Counted from the stretch's first letter, positions 1-7,525 are shown. The stretch: DNA of 15,371 bases from Lachnospiraceae bacterium (GCA_021202715.1 JAJQCL010000032.1:1-15371), one strand, 5' to 3'. Made by a program: numbers and translations. The notes: generated from the letters alone by a model not told the origin.

Positions 1-183
1 AAGGGAGGCTACAAAGAAATGTGTGAAGTGGCAGAAAAGATTTATGAACAGGGGAAGATGGAGAAGGCCAGGCAAATAGTGATCAGTATGCATAGAGACG
101 GCATGGCAGAGGAGCTGATTGCTAAATATGCGAATGTCAGCATTGATCTTGTGAAAAACTGGATTGCTCTGTCTCTGGCCTGA
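1..183 (+). CDS. C-terminal end of an Rpn/PD-(D/E)XK-family protein (5' partial)
   Basis: The frame is open from base 1 to the TGA at 181-183 and gives 60 residues; the start lies outside the window. The fragment has a charged helix (KIYEQGKMEKARQIV), then MHRDGMAEELIAKYANVSID and a final segment with a Trp. This tail of G.s.eeIak....s.e.V..wi style is typical of the C-terminus of Rpn-family recombination-promoting nucleases, also annotated as putative PD-(D/E)XK transposases, which are abundant in gut Clostridia. The catalytic domain is not in the window, so the family call rests on the tail alone. A strong terminator follows 33 bases downstream, so the gene appears transcriptionally separate from the heme operon. 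Local base composition is clearly lower in GC than the operon. Confidence 0.55.
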   Translation, partial: KGGYKEMCEVAEKIYEQGKMEKARQIVISMHRDGMAEELIAKYANVSIDLVKNWIALSLA

Positions 184-216
184 CCGGCAACGATAGAATA
201 GAAGAACAATCGTCAG

Positions 217-284
217 CCCGCCGGGTTTCTTTCTGACTGTATAAAACTGCAGTACGGGAAAGAAACCCGGCGGGTTGTTTTTGT
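217..284 (+). terminator. Rho-independent terminator after the Rpn-type gene
   Basis: A perfect 17-base inverted repeat (217-233 paired with 258-274) has a GC-rich base and a 24-base loop, in which ACTG/CAGT can pair again. It is followed directly by TTGTTTTTG. This is the classic form of an intrinsic terminator, and it ends transcription coming from the gene at the left edge. Confidence 0.75.
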
Positions 285-326
285 CATATGGGAAAGTCCC
301 TCGTACTTCCCTATATGACAAAAAAG
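276..326. repeat. Second long imperfect inverted repeat next to the terminator
   Basis: TTGTCATATGGGAA (281-294) pairs with TTCCCTATATGACAA (307-321) with one bulged base and a 12-base loop. The arms extend into a T-run on the left (277-280) and an A-run on the right (322-325). No T-run follows on either strand, so it is not a standard terminator. Two adjacent long hairpins beside an Rpn-type gene suggest a dispersed palindromic repeat or small non-autonomous element. That is inference; the family was not identified. Confidence 0.5.
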
Positions 327-543
327 CCTCTGGCGGATGCGCACAAAAAGTGATGGAAAGGGAAGAATTCCTTGTGCCTGCTCGCGTCCTGCAAATTCTC
401 TTTTAGCAAACTTAAATGAGAAAAATATGCTGGCCAGCATAAAAATCGGGGCAATTTTGAGAAAAGAACGTAAAAACGTCGGTTTCACGTCGAAATCGGC
501 GTATAATTATGCAACAAAGCATAGAAAATATTCAAAAAAGGTA
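327..543. other. Intergenic region with no supported gene
   Basis: AT-rich sequence between the repeat and the operon promoter. An open frame at 337-570 lacks a ribosome site and a recognisable protein pattern and runs through the promoter, so it is not called. The stretch holds a perfect 16-base palindrome at 426-441 (TATGCTGGCCAGCATA) and an isolated TATAAT at 502-507 without a good -35 partner. An A/T-rich run just upstream of 544 could act as an UP element. Confidence 0.5.
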
Positions 544-573
544 TTGACAGATGCAGGGACAAAACGTTAAACT
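544..573 (+). promoter_or_regulatory. Predicted sigma-70/sigma-A promoter of the heme operon
   Basis: A perfect -35 (TTGACA, 544-549) is followed after 18 bases by TAAACT (568-573), a 4-of-6 match to the -10 consensus. A/T-rich sequence with two A-runs lies just upstream. Transcription would begin near 580, immediately before the DtxR-like box. This leaves a leader of about 155-160 bases before the first gene. The weak -10 makes the exact start uncertain. Confidence 0.5.
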
Positions 574-581
574 CTTCTATG

Positions 582-600
582 AAAGGTTAGCATAAGCTAA
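582..600. promoter_or_regulatory. Putative DtxR/IdeR-type iron-repressor operator
   Basis: The 19 bases AAAGGTTAGCATAAGCTAA match the DtxR/IdeR consensus TTAGGTTAGCCTAACCTAA at 15 of 19 positions, compared by eye. They include a perfect TTAGC/GCTAA inverted repeat around ATAA. The site begins about two bases after the predicted transcription start, a position where a bound repressor would block RNA polymerase. Iron-dependent repression of a heme-uptake operon is the expected logic. No repressor gene is in the window, so the regulator is inferred. Confidence 0.5.
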
Positions 601-611
601 TCCCAGATTCA

Positions 612-639
612 TCACGCGCCGGATCGGATTCGGCGGTGA
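612..639 (+). promoter_or_regulatory. Hairpin in the operon leader
   Basis: TCAC plus CGCCG (612-615, 617-621, with G616 bulged) pairs with CGGCG plus GTGA (631-639) around a 9-base loop. It lies early in the 5' leader, well upstream of the first start codon. No T-run follows, so it is not a terminator by itself. It could stabilise the messenger or be part of a larger leader fold; no known riboswitch was recognised. Confidence 0.3.
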
Positions 640-738
640 CCCGGGCGGCTGACACAGGAAAAAGGAGGTCTGTCGACGACGGGGCACGGCTGAGTCGGGG
701 CGGGTGATCCCACTTACATTCATGGATGGAGGGAAAAA

Positions 739-3700
739 ATGGGGAAGTGGAGGGTAATGAAAGTGAAAAGATGGATAGCAATGTTGCTTGCGGCTGTCTT
801 GATTGTGGGATCGCTTCCCACTCGTACTGTAGCCGCGTCGAGTTCGCAGAGCGGTACCTCCGTACTGGAAGACGGTTATTATTGCGTGCCAATCACATGG
901 TCGAATTTGTATATTAATAATAAATTTCCAACAATGGATAGATATAGAACTGCGTTGGTACAAGTTGAAGACGGAAAGCAATATGTAACTTTTCGAGTGG
1001 GAAATTATTCTGGAAGCAGTAAGAATCTAAAAATATTAAAAGAGGAATATTATACGACCTTCCTGAATGCGGGATATTTTGCGGAAAATACGGGAGGAGT
1101 TGGTCCTAAATATACTTCGGAACAACTTGAAGGTGATGAACTCTGGAAAGAAACAACAGTTGTCGTAAATGATGTATATGGCTATGCGGATATTACATTT
1201 GAAGTGACGAATACGGATTATCCAATTATAGCTGTGGAATCAGGCCAAAAAGGAAAAAGCGCTACGATTTATACAAGCTCTGCAACTTTGAATTATGGTC
1301 TTGCGGAAGCTCTTCCAGAGCTGAGTGAACTGCAAAGCGGCACCTGGTATTGGGATGTAAACTATGTATTTGAAGGTACTTTGACTTATTCGCAATCCGG
1401 GGAAGAATCCGGCGCCAACAAGGGCTTTCGTGCTCTTCTGGAATCTGAAGTCTCTGTTGAGGTTGAGGGGACAAAGGCAACGGCAACCTTTTACTTGTCA
1501 GAAAATGGAAAAACCTATCTTAAAACGATATATAGACAAAGTGGATACTACTATCAGAAAAGCTCTGATCCGATGGTATATAATAGGTATGTTGCCGCCG
1601 TATCTAACTATTCTGAAGTTGAAATCGACACAGAAAACTACACTTTTACATTAGAATTTGATTTGGAAAATTATTCCGACATGGTATTTGGAACGGCTGT
1701 GAAGTTCCTTGCTGACGGACACAGCGAAACGCATACCTGTAATGTTGGTGATCATGAATGGTATTACCATGCGGCATTGCGGTTGTCCCAGAACCCGGAG
1801 ACGACCGTGATTCTTACGGACACTGTTACGGTCACCAATTCAAAGGGAAATGAAGAATCACTGGAGGTTGTTTTTGAGACGACGTCCACTGTCGCGCCGA
1901 CCGACGCGGAGCTGTCGGTGGAATGGGTGACGGAGGGGACGGTATCCGATAAGTTCTCAACGATTCTGGATGGGACCTGCCGACAGTTTACTCTGTTGCG
2001 AATACAGATCCTTGACAGCAGCGGAAACGCGCTGGCGACGACATTGACGCAGGAAGGAACCCTGAAAATACAGATTCCTTCGGATTTCGCAGGAAATAAA
2101 CTACAGTATCTGACGGCCCGCAACAGTATTGAGACGGCTTCTTCGGCCGTGAAATCCGGTGATTATTATACCGTGAGCACGAATCTGCTTGGCTATTACG
2201 CGCTGGTAGACGCCTACAGCTTCGAGAAATACGGAACCGACCTTGCAGAGGGCACCTATGTGGTTGAGGCGGTCATTTACCATATGATCCGTGACAACAC
2301 CTCCATGGCGAATGCGGCGCTGCAGACGCCGATTATCCTGGAGGTGGATTCCGAGGGGAACAAGCGTGTTTATTTCACCATGGAGGGCATTTACATTTCC
2401 GACTCGCTGTCGTATATGGCGGATATGTGGTATTACGGCGATGATGTGACCTACGCGAGCAGCGGTTACCCGGACGGCGGGACACTCTACAATATGTTCA
2501 TCTCCGCATATCAGACCTGGGACGACGGCTCCTATATGCAGGCGGCTAATTCACTCTATACATTTGGCCAGACTCTGTTCTTCGATCTGCCGAGTGATAA
2601 TCCGGTCATTCCGGTGCAGGTCCGCGTGCCGGCGATGGATGTGGACGGGACGAGCGGTATCCAGGAGTGCCGGTTCTGCATCGACTATACGACGGCCACG
2701 CTTGTGAGCAGCTATTCGGGCGAACTGCCCGCGGTGTATAACGACGGCGATCTGCCGACCGTGGAGGATGCGATCGAGGCTGCCTGTGCGGTGGTTGCGG
2801 CGGCGGAGGCCAGTGAGTTCACGGCGGCTTCCTGGAGTGCGGTGCAGACGGCGGCCGCGGTGGCGGAGGCTCTCCTGGATGACGAGAATGCTGAGGAGAG
2901 TGCGCTGCAGGAGGCCTACTGGGCGCTGCGCACGGCGATGTTTGATGCGGAGGCGGTCGGGGAGGTTTCCCTTGACGCGGGACTCTATACCACGCAGGTG
3001 AGCATGGTCCCCGCGGATTCCGACAACGCGGAGGATGCATTTACGGCGGAGGCCCGGGTGCTGAAGACCGAGGAGGAAGACGGCGAAGCCTGGCAGATCG
3101 TCCTGGAGGGCAACGGCATCGCGGAGCTGGAAGGACTGGCCTGCTATGACGCCGGGACCGGCGAATGGGTGCAGGCGACTGTGACGCGGGAGCAGGATGA
3201 GGAGACCGGGGACTATACGACGGTGGAGCTTTCCTTCACGCTCTCCGGTCTGCTGACGGATCAGACGATCCTCTATACCTTCGACAGTGAGGAGACGACA
3301 GGGAAGAACGGCTACCTTGTGTGGGGCTCTGACTTCACGGCGCAGAGTGTGGACCGCACGGAGCTTGAAGAGGCGATTGTTGAAGCGCAGGCGATCCTCG
3401 CGGAAGCGGCGGAGGATGGCAGTGCCTATGATGCGGCGAAGCTGGCCGCGCTGAGCACGGCGCTGACAGAAGCCCTGGCGGCGGATGTGGACGCCCTGGC
3501 GCTGCAGGAGGAGATCGATGCGCAGACCGCGTCTCTGACAGAGGCGCTGGACAATGTGCTTCTCGATGTGAATCTCGAGGCGCTGCGGAGCGCGGCGGAG
3601 AGCGCGTCCGCTCTGAAGGACAGCGAGTATACCTCTGCGAGCTGGGCGGTGCTCACGGAACAGCTTGCGGCCGCGCAGAAGCTGATCAAGGCGTATGATA

Positions 3701-6700
3701 AGAATGAGAGTGTTTCCGCGACGGAAGTGGCGCAGACGCTGACGCTGCTGACGGCGGCGACGGAGGGGCTCGTGGCGCGCGGCGACAAGACGGCGCTGCA
3801 GGAGCTCTATGACGAGGCTTCGGCCATCGAGGATGAGGGGCAGGCCTGCTACGATGTGCTGCAGACGGTGCTGGCGGATGTAAAGGATGTGCTGGACGAT
3901 GCGGATGCGGTGCAGTCCGTGATCGACGCGGCGGCCTCGACGCTGGAGCAGGCGGTGATCAATCTGTACGGCGGCATGGACAAGACGGGTCTTACGAGTC
4001 TCGTGGAAGAGATTCAGGAGAAGAGTGAGGACGGTGAACTGGAGGGCTATACCGAGGCCAGTCTGGCTCTGCTGAACGCCGCGCTGGCGACGGCGCAGGA
4101 GGTCCTCGCGGATAACGGTGCGACACAGCAGGAGGTCGATAAGCAGATCGAGCTGCTGACGAAGGCGTATTATGCGCTGGTGGGCGCCGCCGGGGACGGA
4201 GCCATCTATGTGGGTACCTACAGCATCGACGGCTATATGAAGCATGCGACGAAGGATACGACCTCTATGGGCAACGCGGCGCTGGTGAAGCCGATGACGA
4301 TTCAGGTGACCGAGAAGGAGGACGGCACGGCGGACATCCGTCTGTATCTGGATTTCCAGTCGCTGACCCTCTCGGGACTGCAGGGCTACCTGGCTTCCCT
4401 GTATTATTACCCGGAGGAGAACGACGAGTACAACAGTCCCACGGCGGCGAGCACGCGGGTGGCTGTGACTGTCGAAGAAGAATATGATGTGATCGATACC
4501 TACAACGACCCGGAGACCGGAACGGACGCCACGGTGAAGGGGTCTCTGTACCCGAAGACGGTCAGCCTGCCGCTTGACTGGGAGGATGACATGATCTGGG
4601 TGGAGGTCTATGTCCCGATTATGGAGGAGATCGACGCAGGAAACGGCTCCCAGTACGCGAAGCTCGTCCTCGACTGGGATTCTCTGACGCAGCTGACCGG
4701 CGTGGCCTCGGACGATGAGGAGACGCAGGCGGCGAAGGAGGCGCTGCAGGCTGTCTATGAGGAAGCCGCGGCTCTGCTGGCGGAGGTGAAGGCCGATGAC
4801 AGCTATTCCGAGACACAGACCGCGATGCTCACGGCGGCCGCTGCGGCGGCGGAGGACGCCCTTGAGAATCTGAACATTTCCGCTTCGGCGGTGACGAACA
4901 CGCAGGAAGCCGTCGAGAAGGCCATGGCGGTCTTCAGCTCCGAGGCCTCGGAGGCGGATAAATCCACGCTGGCCGCCGCTCTGGAGACGGCGCAGGAGGC
5001 GCTTGCGGAAGCGCAGGAGGGTGGAGATATCGTCTACGCCTCGGCGACCGCGACCTATCTGGAGCAGATGATCTCGGCGGCGACGAAGGTGTATAACAGC
5101 AGCGATGCGGTGGCCGGGCAGATCAGTGCCTGGGTGAGCGCGCTCGAGAGAGCGGTGGAGAACCTGACCGTGATCTCTGACCGGACGGAGCTGCGGAAGG
5201 CCCTGGAGGCGACGCAGACGTATCTGGATGCGAAGGAGAGCTACACGGCGGCGGATCTGGAGGTGCTGCAGTCGCTTTACGATGCGGCCGCGGCGGTCTA
5301 TGAGACGGCGGACATCACGCAGGAAGAGATCGACGCGCAGGTGAAGATCCTCAACTACGCGGTGAACGCTCTGACGCCGGTCGATGAGGAGACCGTGGAT
5401 AAGACCGGTCTCTATGAGATGATCCGGGCGGCTTCGGCTCTGTCCGGGCGGGAGAGCCTGTATACGGAGGATTCGCTGACGGCTCTGATCACAGCGATTG
5501 AGGAAGCCGATGCGGTCTATCACGATGAAGAGTCGACGATGGCGGAGGTGTGCGCACAGACGTGTGCGCTGGCGGACGCGATCCTGAACCTGAAGCAGCT
5601 TACGTCGATCACGACGGGCAGCGGCAGCACGAGTGACGACAGCGGAACGACGAGCGGCGGCAGCTCGAGCGGCGGCAGCAGCTCCGACGACAGCACTGAC
5701 GGCAGCTTCTCGGACAGCGGCACAGCGCTCGACCGCTATAACCTGGCGGACGGCACGTATTACGTGACCGGCACGATGTTCAAGATCAACAAGTCCAGCA
5801 CCTCGATGGCGAACGCGGCGATTAATCACACGGTGAAAATCACCGTGTCGGACGGGGCGTACTACGTCACGCTGGAGCTGAACGGACTGTATTATGCGGG
5901 GCTGTACGGCTATCTGAAGAACCTGTCCTACTATCAGACCGGCTACGGCCTTGACGCCTACGGCGAGCCGACCGGCACGACGGCGGCGGCGACGATCGTC
6001 AGCTATCAGACGGATGATGACGGAAGCCGGACGACGGACGATTACGGGACCGATTACCCGGCAGAGCTCATTTTCCCTCTGATCGCGGAGGCGGTCGAGG
6101 ACGGCTATGCGCCGCTGCAGGTCTTTGTCCCGGTCATGGAATACATCAATGAGGGCTCCGGTACGCAGAATGTGTACCTGTACCTTGACTGGAGCACACT
6201 GACGACGGACGGCAGCACGAGCGGCAGCTCGTCCTCGGACAGCACGGGCAGCACGACCGGCGGCACTTCGTCTTCCGGCGATACGGGCAGCACGAGCAGC
6301 GGCTCCTCGACAAACGGCGGCTCTTCAACGGGCAGCGGCTCCTCGACGGACAGCGGTTCGTCCTCGTCCGGTACGAGCACTACTTCGGGCGACGATGATA
6401 CGACGAGCACCAGCTCCGATCTTGATCCCTACGATCTGGAGGACGGCGTCTACAAGCTGACCGGGAAGATGGTGAAGGTCAACAAGACCAGCACCTCAAT
6501 GGCGAACGCGGCCATCAACACGACGGTGAAGCTGACCGTTTCCAATGGAAAATATTATCTGACGCTGGATTTCTGCGGGCTGAACTACGGCGGAAAATAC
6601 GGCTATCTCGGCACGATGAAGTATTACAAGACCGGCTACTCGACCGACAGCTACGGCAATCCGACCGGGTCGCTGGGCAGCGTGACGGTGCTGTCCTACC

Positions 6701-7401
6701 AGACGGACGACGACGGCACGGTGATTTCCGATGATTACGGAACCTACTATCCGAACCAGATTCAGTTCCCGCTGATCTCGGAGGCCATCGCCTCGAGCGG
6801 CTACGGCTATGTGCCTCTGCAGGTTTATGTGCCGATCATGGAGGCGATTTCCTCCGGCAGCGGTACGCAGAATGTCTATCTGAGACTGAACTGGAGCACG
6901 CTGACGCTGACGACGGACGACAGCAGCGATTTTGAGGACAATACGAGCAGCGACAGCTCGGACGACGACGAGGAGGAGAGCACCAGCTCGCTGCTGAGCT
7001 ACGTGTCTACCCTGAGCACCACATCCTCGGGAAGCTCCTCTTCGGGGAGCAGCTCCTCCGGGAGCTCGACGCTGGGGAGTTCGTCTCTGGGGACGTCCTC
7101 GTTAAAGAGCAGTACGTCTTCCCTGAGCAGTACCTCGGCGCTGGAAAGTGATCTGACGTCGCTGGACGGCGAGGCGGACGATGATCTGGGCACGGCTTCG
7201 CTGGTGAGCGCGCTGGAGACGGGCGATCTGTCTTCGGACGACGCCTACCAGGCGGGCAGCACGACGGCTTCGGTGACGACGACGGGGAGCACGACGGATT
7301 CTTCTTCGGGCGTGCCGGTGATCCCGATCGTAACCAGCCTGATCGCGCTGGCGGCGGGTCTGCTCTATAAGCTTAAGAGCCGCGGACTGCTGCCGTTCTG
7401 A
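739..7401 (+). CDS. Giant surface heme-capture protein with four NEAT domains (Shr-like role)
   Basis: A 2220-residue exported protein, likely the first heme receptor of the operon. The ATG at 739 has GGAGGG six to eight bases upstream and begins a signal peptide (residues 1 to about 33). Residues 45-170, 200-385 and 390-490 are beta-rich regions, the first two vaguely NEAT-like. NEAT domains lie at about 501-665, 1154-1320, 1662-1822 and 1895-2056. Each has a lip motif TSM(A/G)NAA and a later VPxM, giving Met pairs 523/633, 1177/1295, 1690/1800 and 1921/2034. These are candidate heme ligands; the usual NEAT YxxxY motif is not evident. Nine FIVAR-like helical units form stalks: one at 674-737, four at 872-1150, four at 1327-1622. 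A beta region at 740-870 may be a degenerate NEAT. Ser/Gly/Thr-rich linkers flank NEAT3 and NEAT4. The C-terminus is one membrane helix plus KLKSRG, without LPXTG, as in streptococcal Shr. Residues about 35-340 are encoded by AT-rich DNA unlike the rest. Confidence 0.9.
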   Translation: MGKWRVMKVKRWIAMLLAAVLIVGSLPTRTVAASSSQSGTSVLEDGYYCVPITWSNLYINNKFPTMDRYRTALVQVEDGKQYVTFRVGNYSGSSKNLKILKEEYYTTFLNAGYFAENTGGVGPKYTSEQLEGDELWKETTVVVNDVYGYADITFEVTNTDYPIIAVESGQKGKSATIYTSSATLNYGLAEALPELSELQSGTWYWDVNYVFEGTLTYSQSGEESGANKGFRALLESEVSVEVEGTKATATFYLSENGKTYLKTIYRQSGYYYQKSSDPMVYNRYVAAVSNYSEVEIDTENYTFTLEFDLENYSDMVFGTAVKFLADGHSETHTCNVGDHEWYYHAALRLSQNPETTVILTDTVTVTNSKGNEESLEVVFETTSTVAPTDAELSVEWVTEGTVSDKFSTILDGTCRQFTLLRIQILDSSGNALATTLTQEGTLKIQIPSDFAGNKLQYLTARNSIETASSAVKSGDYYTVSTNLLGYYALVDAYSFEKYGTDLAEGTYVVEAVIYHMIRDNTSMANAALQTPIILEVDSEGNKRVYFTMEGIYISDSLSYMADMWYYGDDVTYASSGYPDGGTLYNMFISAYQTWDDGSYMQAANSLYTFGQTLFFDLPSDNPVIPVQVRVPAMDVDGTSGIQECRFCIDYTTATLVSSYSGELPAVYNDGDLPTVEDAIEAACAVVAAAEASEFTAASWSAVQTAAAVAEALLDDENAEESALQEAYWALRTAMFDAEAVGEVSLDAGLYTTQVSMVPADSDNAEDAFTAEARVLKTEEEDGEAWQIVLEGNGIAELEGLACYDAGTGEWVQATVTREQDEETGDYTTVELSFTLSGLLTDQTILYTFDSEETTGKNGYLVWGSDFTAQSVDRTELEEAIVEAQAILAEAAEDGSAYDAAKLAALSTALTEALAADVDALALQEEIDAQTASLTEALDNVLLDVNLEALRSAAESASALKDSEYTSASWAVLTEQLAAAQKLIKAYDKNESVSATEVAQTLTLLTAATEGLVARGDKTALQELYDEASAIEDEGQACYDVLQTVLADVKDVLDDADAVQSVIDAAASTLEQAVINLYGGMDKTGLTSLVEEIQEKSEDGELEGYTEASLALLNAALATAQEVLADNGATQQEVDKQIELLTKAYYALVGAAGDGAIYVGTYSIDGYMKHATKDTTSMGNAALVKPMTIQVTEKEDGTADIRLYLDFQSLTLSGLQGYLASLYYYPEENDEYNSPTAASTRVAVTVEEEYDVIDTYNDPETGTDATVKGSLYPKTVSLPLDWEDDMIWVEVYVPIMEEIDAGNGSQYAKLVLDWDSLTQLTGVASDDEETQAAKEALQAVYEEAAALLAEVKADDSYSETQTAMLTAAAAAAEDALENLNISASAVTNTQEAVEKAMAVFSSEASEADKSTLAAALETAQEALAEAQEGGDIVYASATATYLEQMISAATKVYNSSDAVAGQISAWVSALERAVENLTVISDRTELRKALEATQTYLDAKESYTAADLEVLQSLYDAAAAVYETADITQEEIDAQVKILNYAVNALTPVDEETVDKTGLYEMIRAASALSGRESLYTEDSLTALITAIEEADAVYHDEESTMAEVCAQTCALADAILNLKQLTSITTGSGSTSDDSGTTSGGSSSGGSSSDDSTDGSFSDSGTALDRYNLADGTYYVTGTMFKINKSSTSMANAAINHTVKITVSDGAYYVTLELNGLYYAGLYGYLKNLSYYQTGYGLDAYGEPTGTTAAATIVSYQTDDDGSRTTDDYGTDYPAELIFPLIAEAVEDGYAPLQVFVPVMEYINEGSGTQNVYLYLDWSTLTTDGSTSGSSSSDSTGSTTGGTSSSGDTGSTSSGSSTNGGSSTGSGSSTDSGSSSSGTSTTSGDDDTTSTSSDLDPYDLEDGVYKLTGKMVKVNKTSTSMANAAINTTVKLTVSNGKYYLTLDFCGLNYGGKYGYLGTMKYYKTGYSTDSYGNPTGSLGSVTVLSYQTDDDGTVISDDYGTYYPNQIQFPLISEAIASSGYGYVPLQVYVPIMEAISSGSGTQNVYLRLNWSTLTLTTDDSSDFEDNTSSDSSDDDEEESTSSLLSYVSTLSTTSSGSSSSGSSSSGSSTLGSSSLGTSSLKSSTSSLSSTSALESDLTSLDGEADDDLGTASLVSALETGDLSSDDAYQAGSTTASVTTTGSTTDSSSGVPVIPIVTSLIALAAGLLYKLKSRGLLPF
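5728..6906 (+). repeat. Tandem duplicated NEAT-domain coding units (NEAT3 and NEAT4)
   Basis: Bases 5728-6198 and 6421-6906 encode two very similar NEAT domains. They share the pattern (L/E)DG.Y..(T)G.M.K.NK.STSMANAAIN, SYQTDDDG, VPxMEx and SGTQNVYL. They are far closer to each other than to NEAT1 (2239-2715) or NEAT2 (4198-4698), which points to a recent internal duplication. The two units are separated by a 220-base Ser/Gly/Thr linker. Confidence 0.8.
6205..6420 (+). repeat. Low-complexity Ser/Gly/Thr linker between NEAT3 and NEAT4
   Basis: About 70 codons encode almost only Ser, Gly, Thr and Asp, using repeated AGC-, GGC- and ACG-rich units. A shorter version lies before NEAT3 (about 5608-5727). 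Such linkers are flexible and probably let the paired heme domains move independently. The DNA is repetitive and could vary in length between strains. Confidence 0.75.
6931..7310 (+). repeat. Ser/Asp-rich membrane-proximal low-complexity region
   Basis: After NEAT4 the protein becomes an acidic Asp/Glu stretch followed by repeated Ser-Ser-Gly and Ser-Ser-Leu units (roughly residues 2065-2190). It ends just before the C-terminal membrane helix. It is probably an extended spacer that crosses the cell wall, replacing the wall attachment a sortase-anchored protein would have. Confidence 0.65.
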
Positions 7402-7475
7402 CGACAGGCACATGATCCGGGTCCCTGAAGGGGAGGGGACTCCGTGGTGGCAATACGGTTAAGACCGACCGGTGC

Positions 7476-7501
7476 GGGCGGAGCCGAGGCTCCGTCCGCC
7501 C
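7476..7501 (+). other. Intergenic hairpin between the NEAT gene and the shp-like gene
   Basis: GGGCGGA (7476-7482) pairs with TCCGCCC (7495-7501) in a 124-base intergenic gap, the largest inside the operon. There is no T-run after it, so full termination is unlikely. Such a stem can slow read-through or protect the downstream message from decay, which would let the giant gene and the rest of the operon be expressed at different levels. Confidence 0.35.
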
Positions 7502-7525
7502 TGTCGGATGGAGGGAAGAGAAAAA

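Noticed and set aside
213..488. A 91-codon minus-strand open frame across the terminator and inverted repeats
   Set aside because: It reads through two long hairpins and looks like translation of repeat DNA, with no upstream ribosome site.
502..507. TATAAT as the operon -10
   Set aside because: No acceptable -35 lies 16-18 bases upstream, and it would put the start far from the DtxR-like box. The TTGACA at 544-549 is a better anchor, though an extra upstream start cannot be excluded.
337..570. A 77-codon plus-strand open frame before the operon
   Set aside because: No ribosome site, no family pattern, and it overlaps the predicted promoter -35 and -10.
582..600. A Fur box reading of the operator
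   Set aside because: The inverted repeat TTAGC/GCTAA fits the DtxR/IdeR consensus much better than the TGATAAT/ATTATCA pattern of Fur.
2551..5829. A 1092-codon open frame on the minus strand inside the giant NEAT gene
   Set aside because: It lies opposite very GC-rich, low-complexity FIVAR coding sequence, where antisense stops are rare. Its product is Arg/His/Leu-rich with no recognisable domain, signal or ribosome site, and the plus strand is clearly coding.
7472..7525. An N-terminal extension of the shp-like protein by 18 codons
   Set aside because: The extra Arg/Pro-rich residues would precede the signal peptide and lie over the hairpin and the ribosome site; the ATG at 7526 is the better start.
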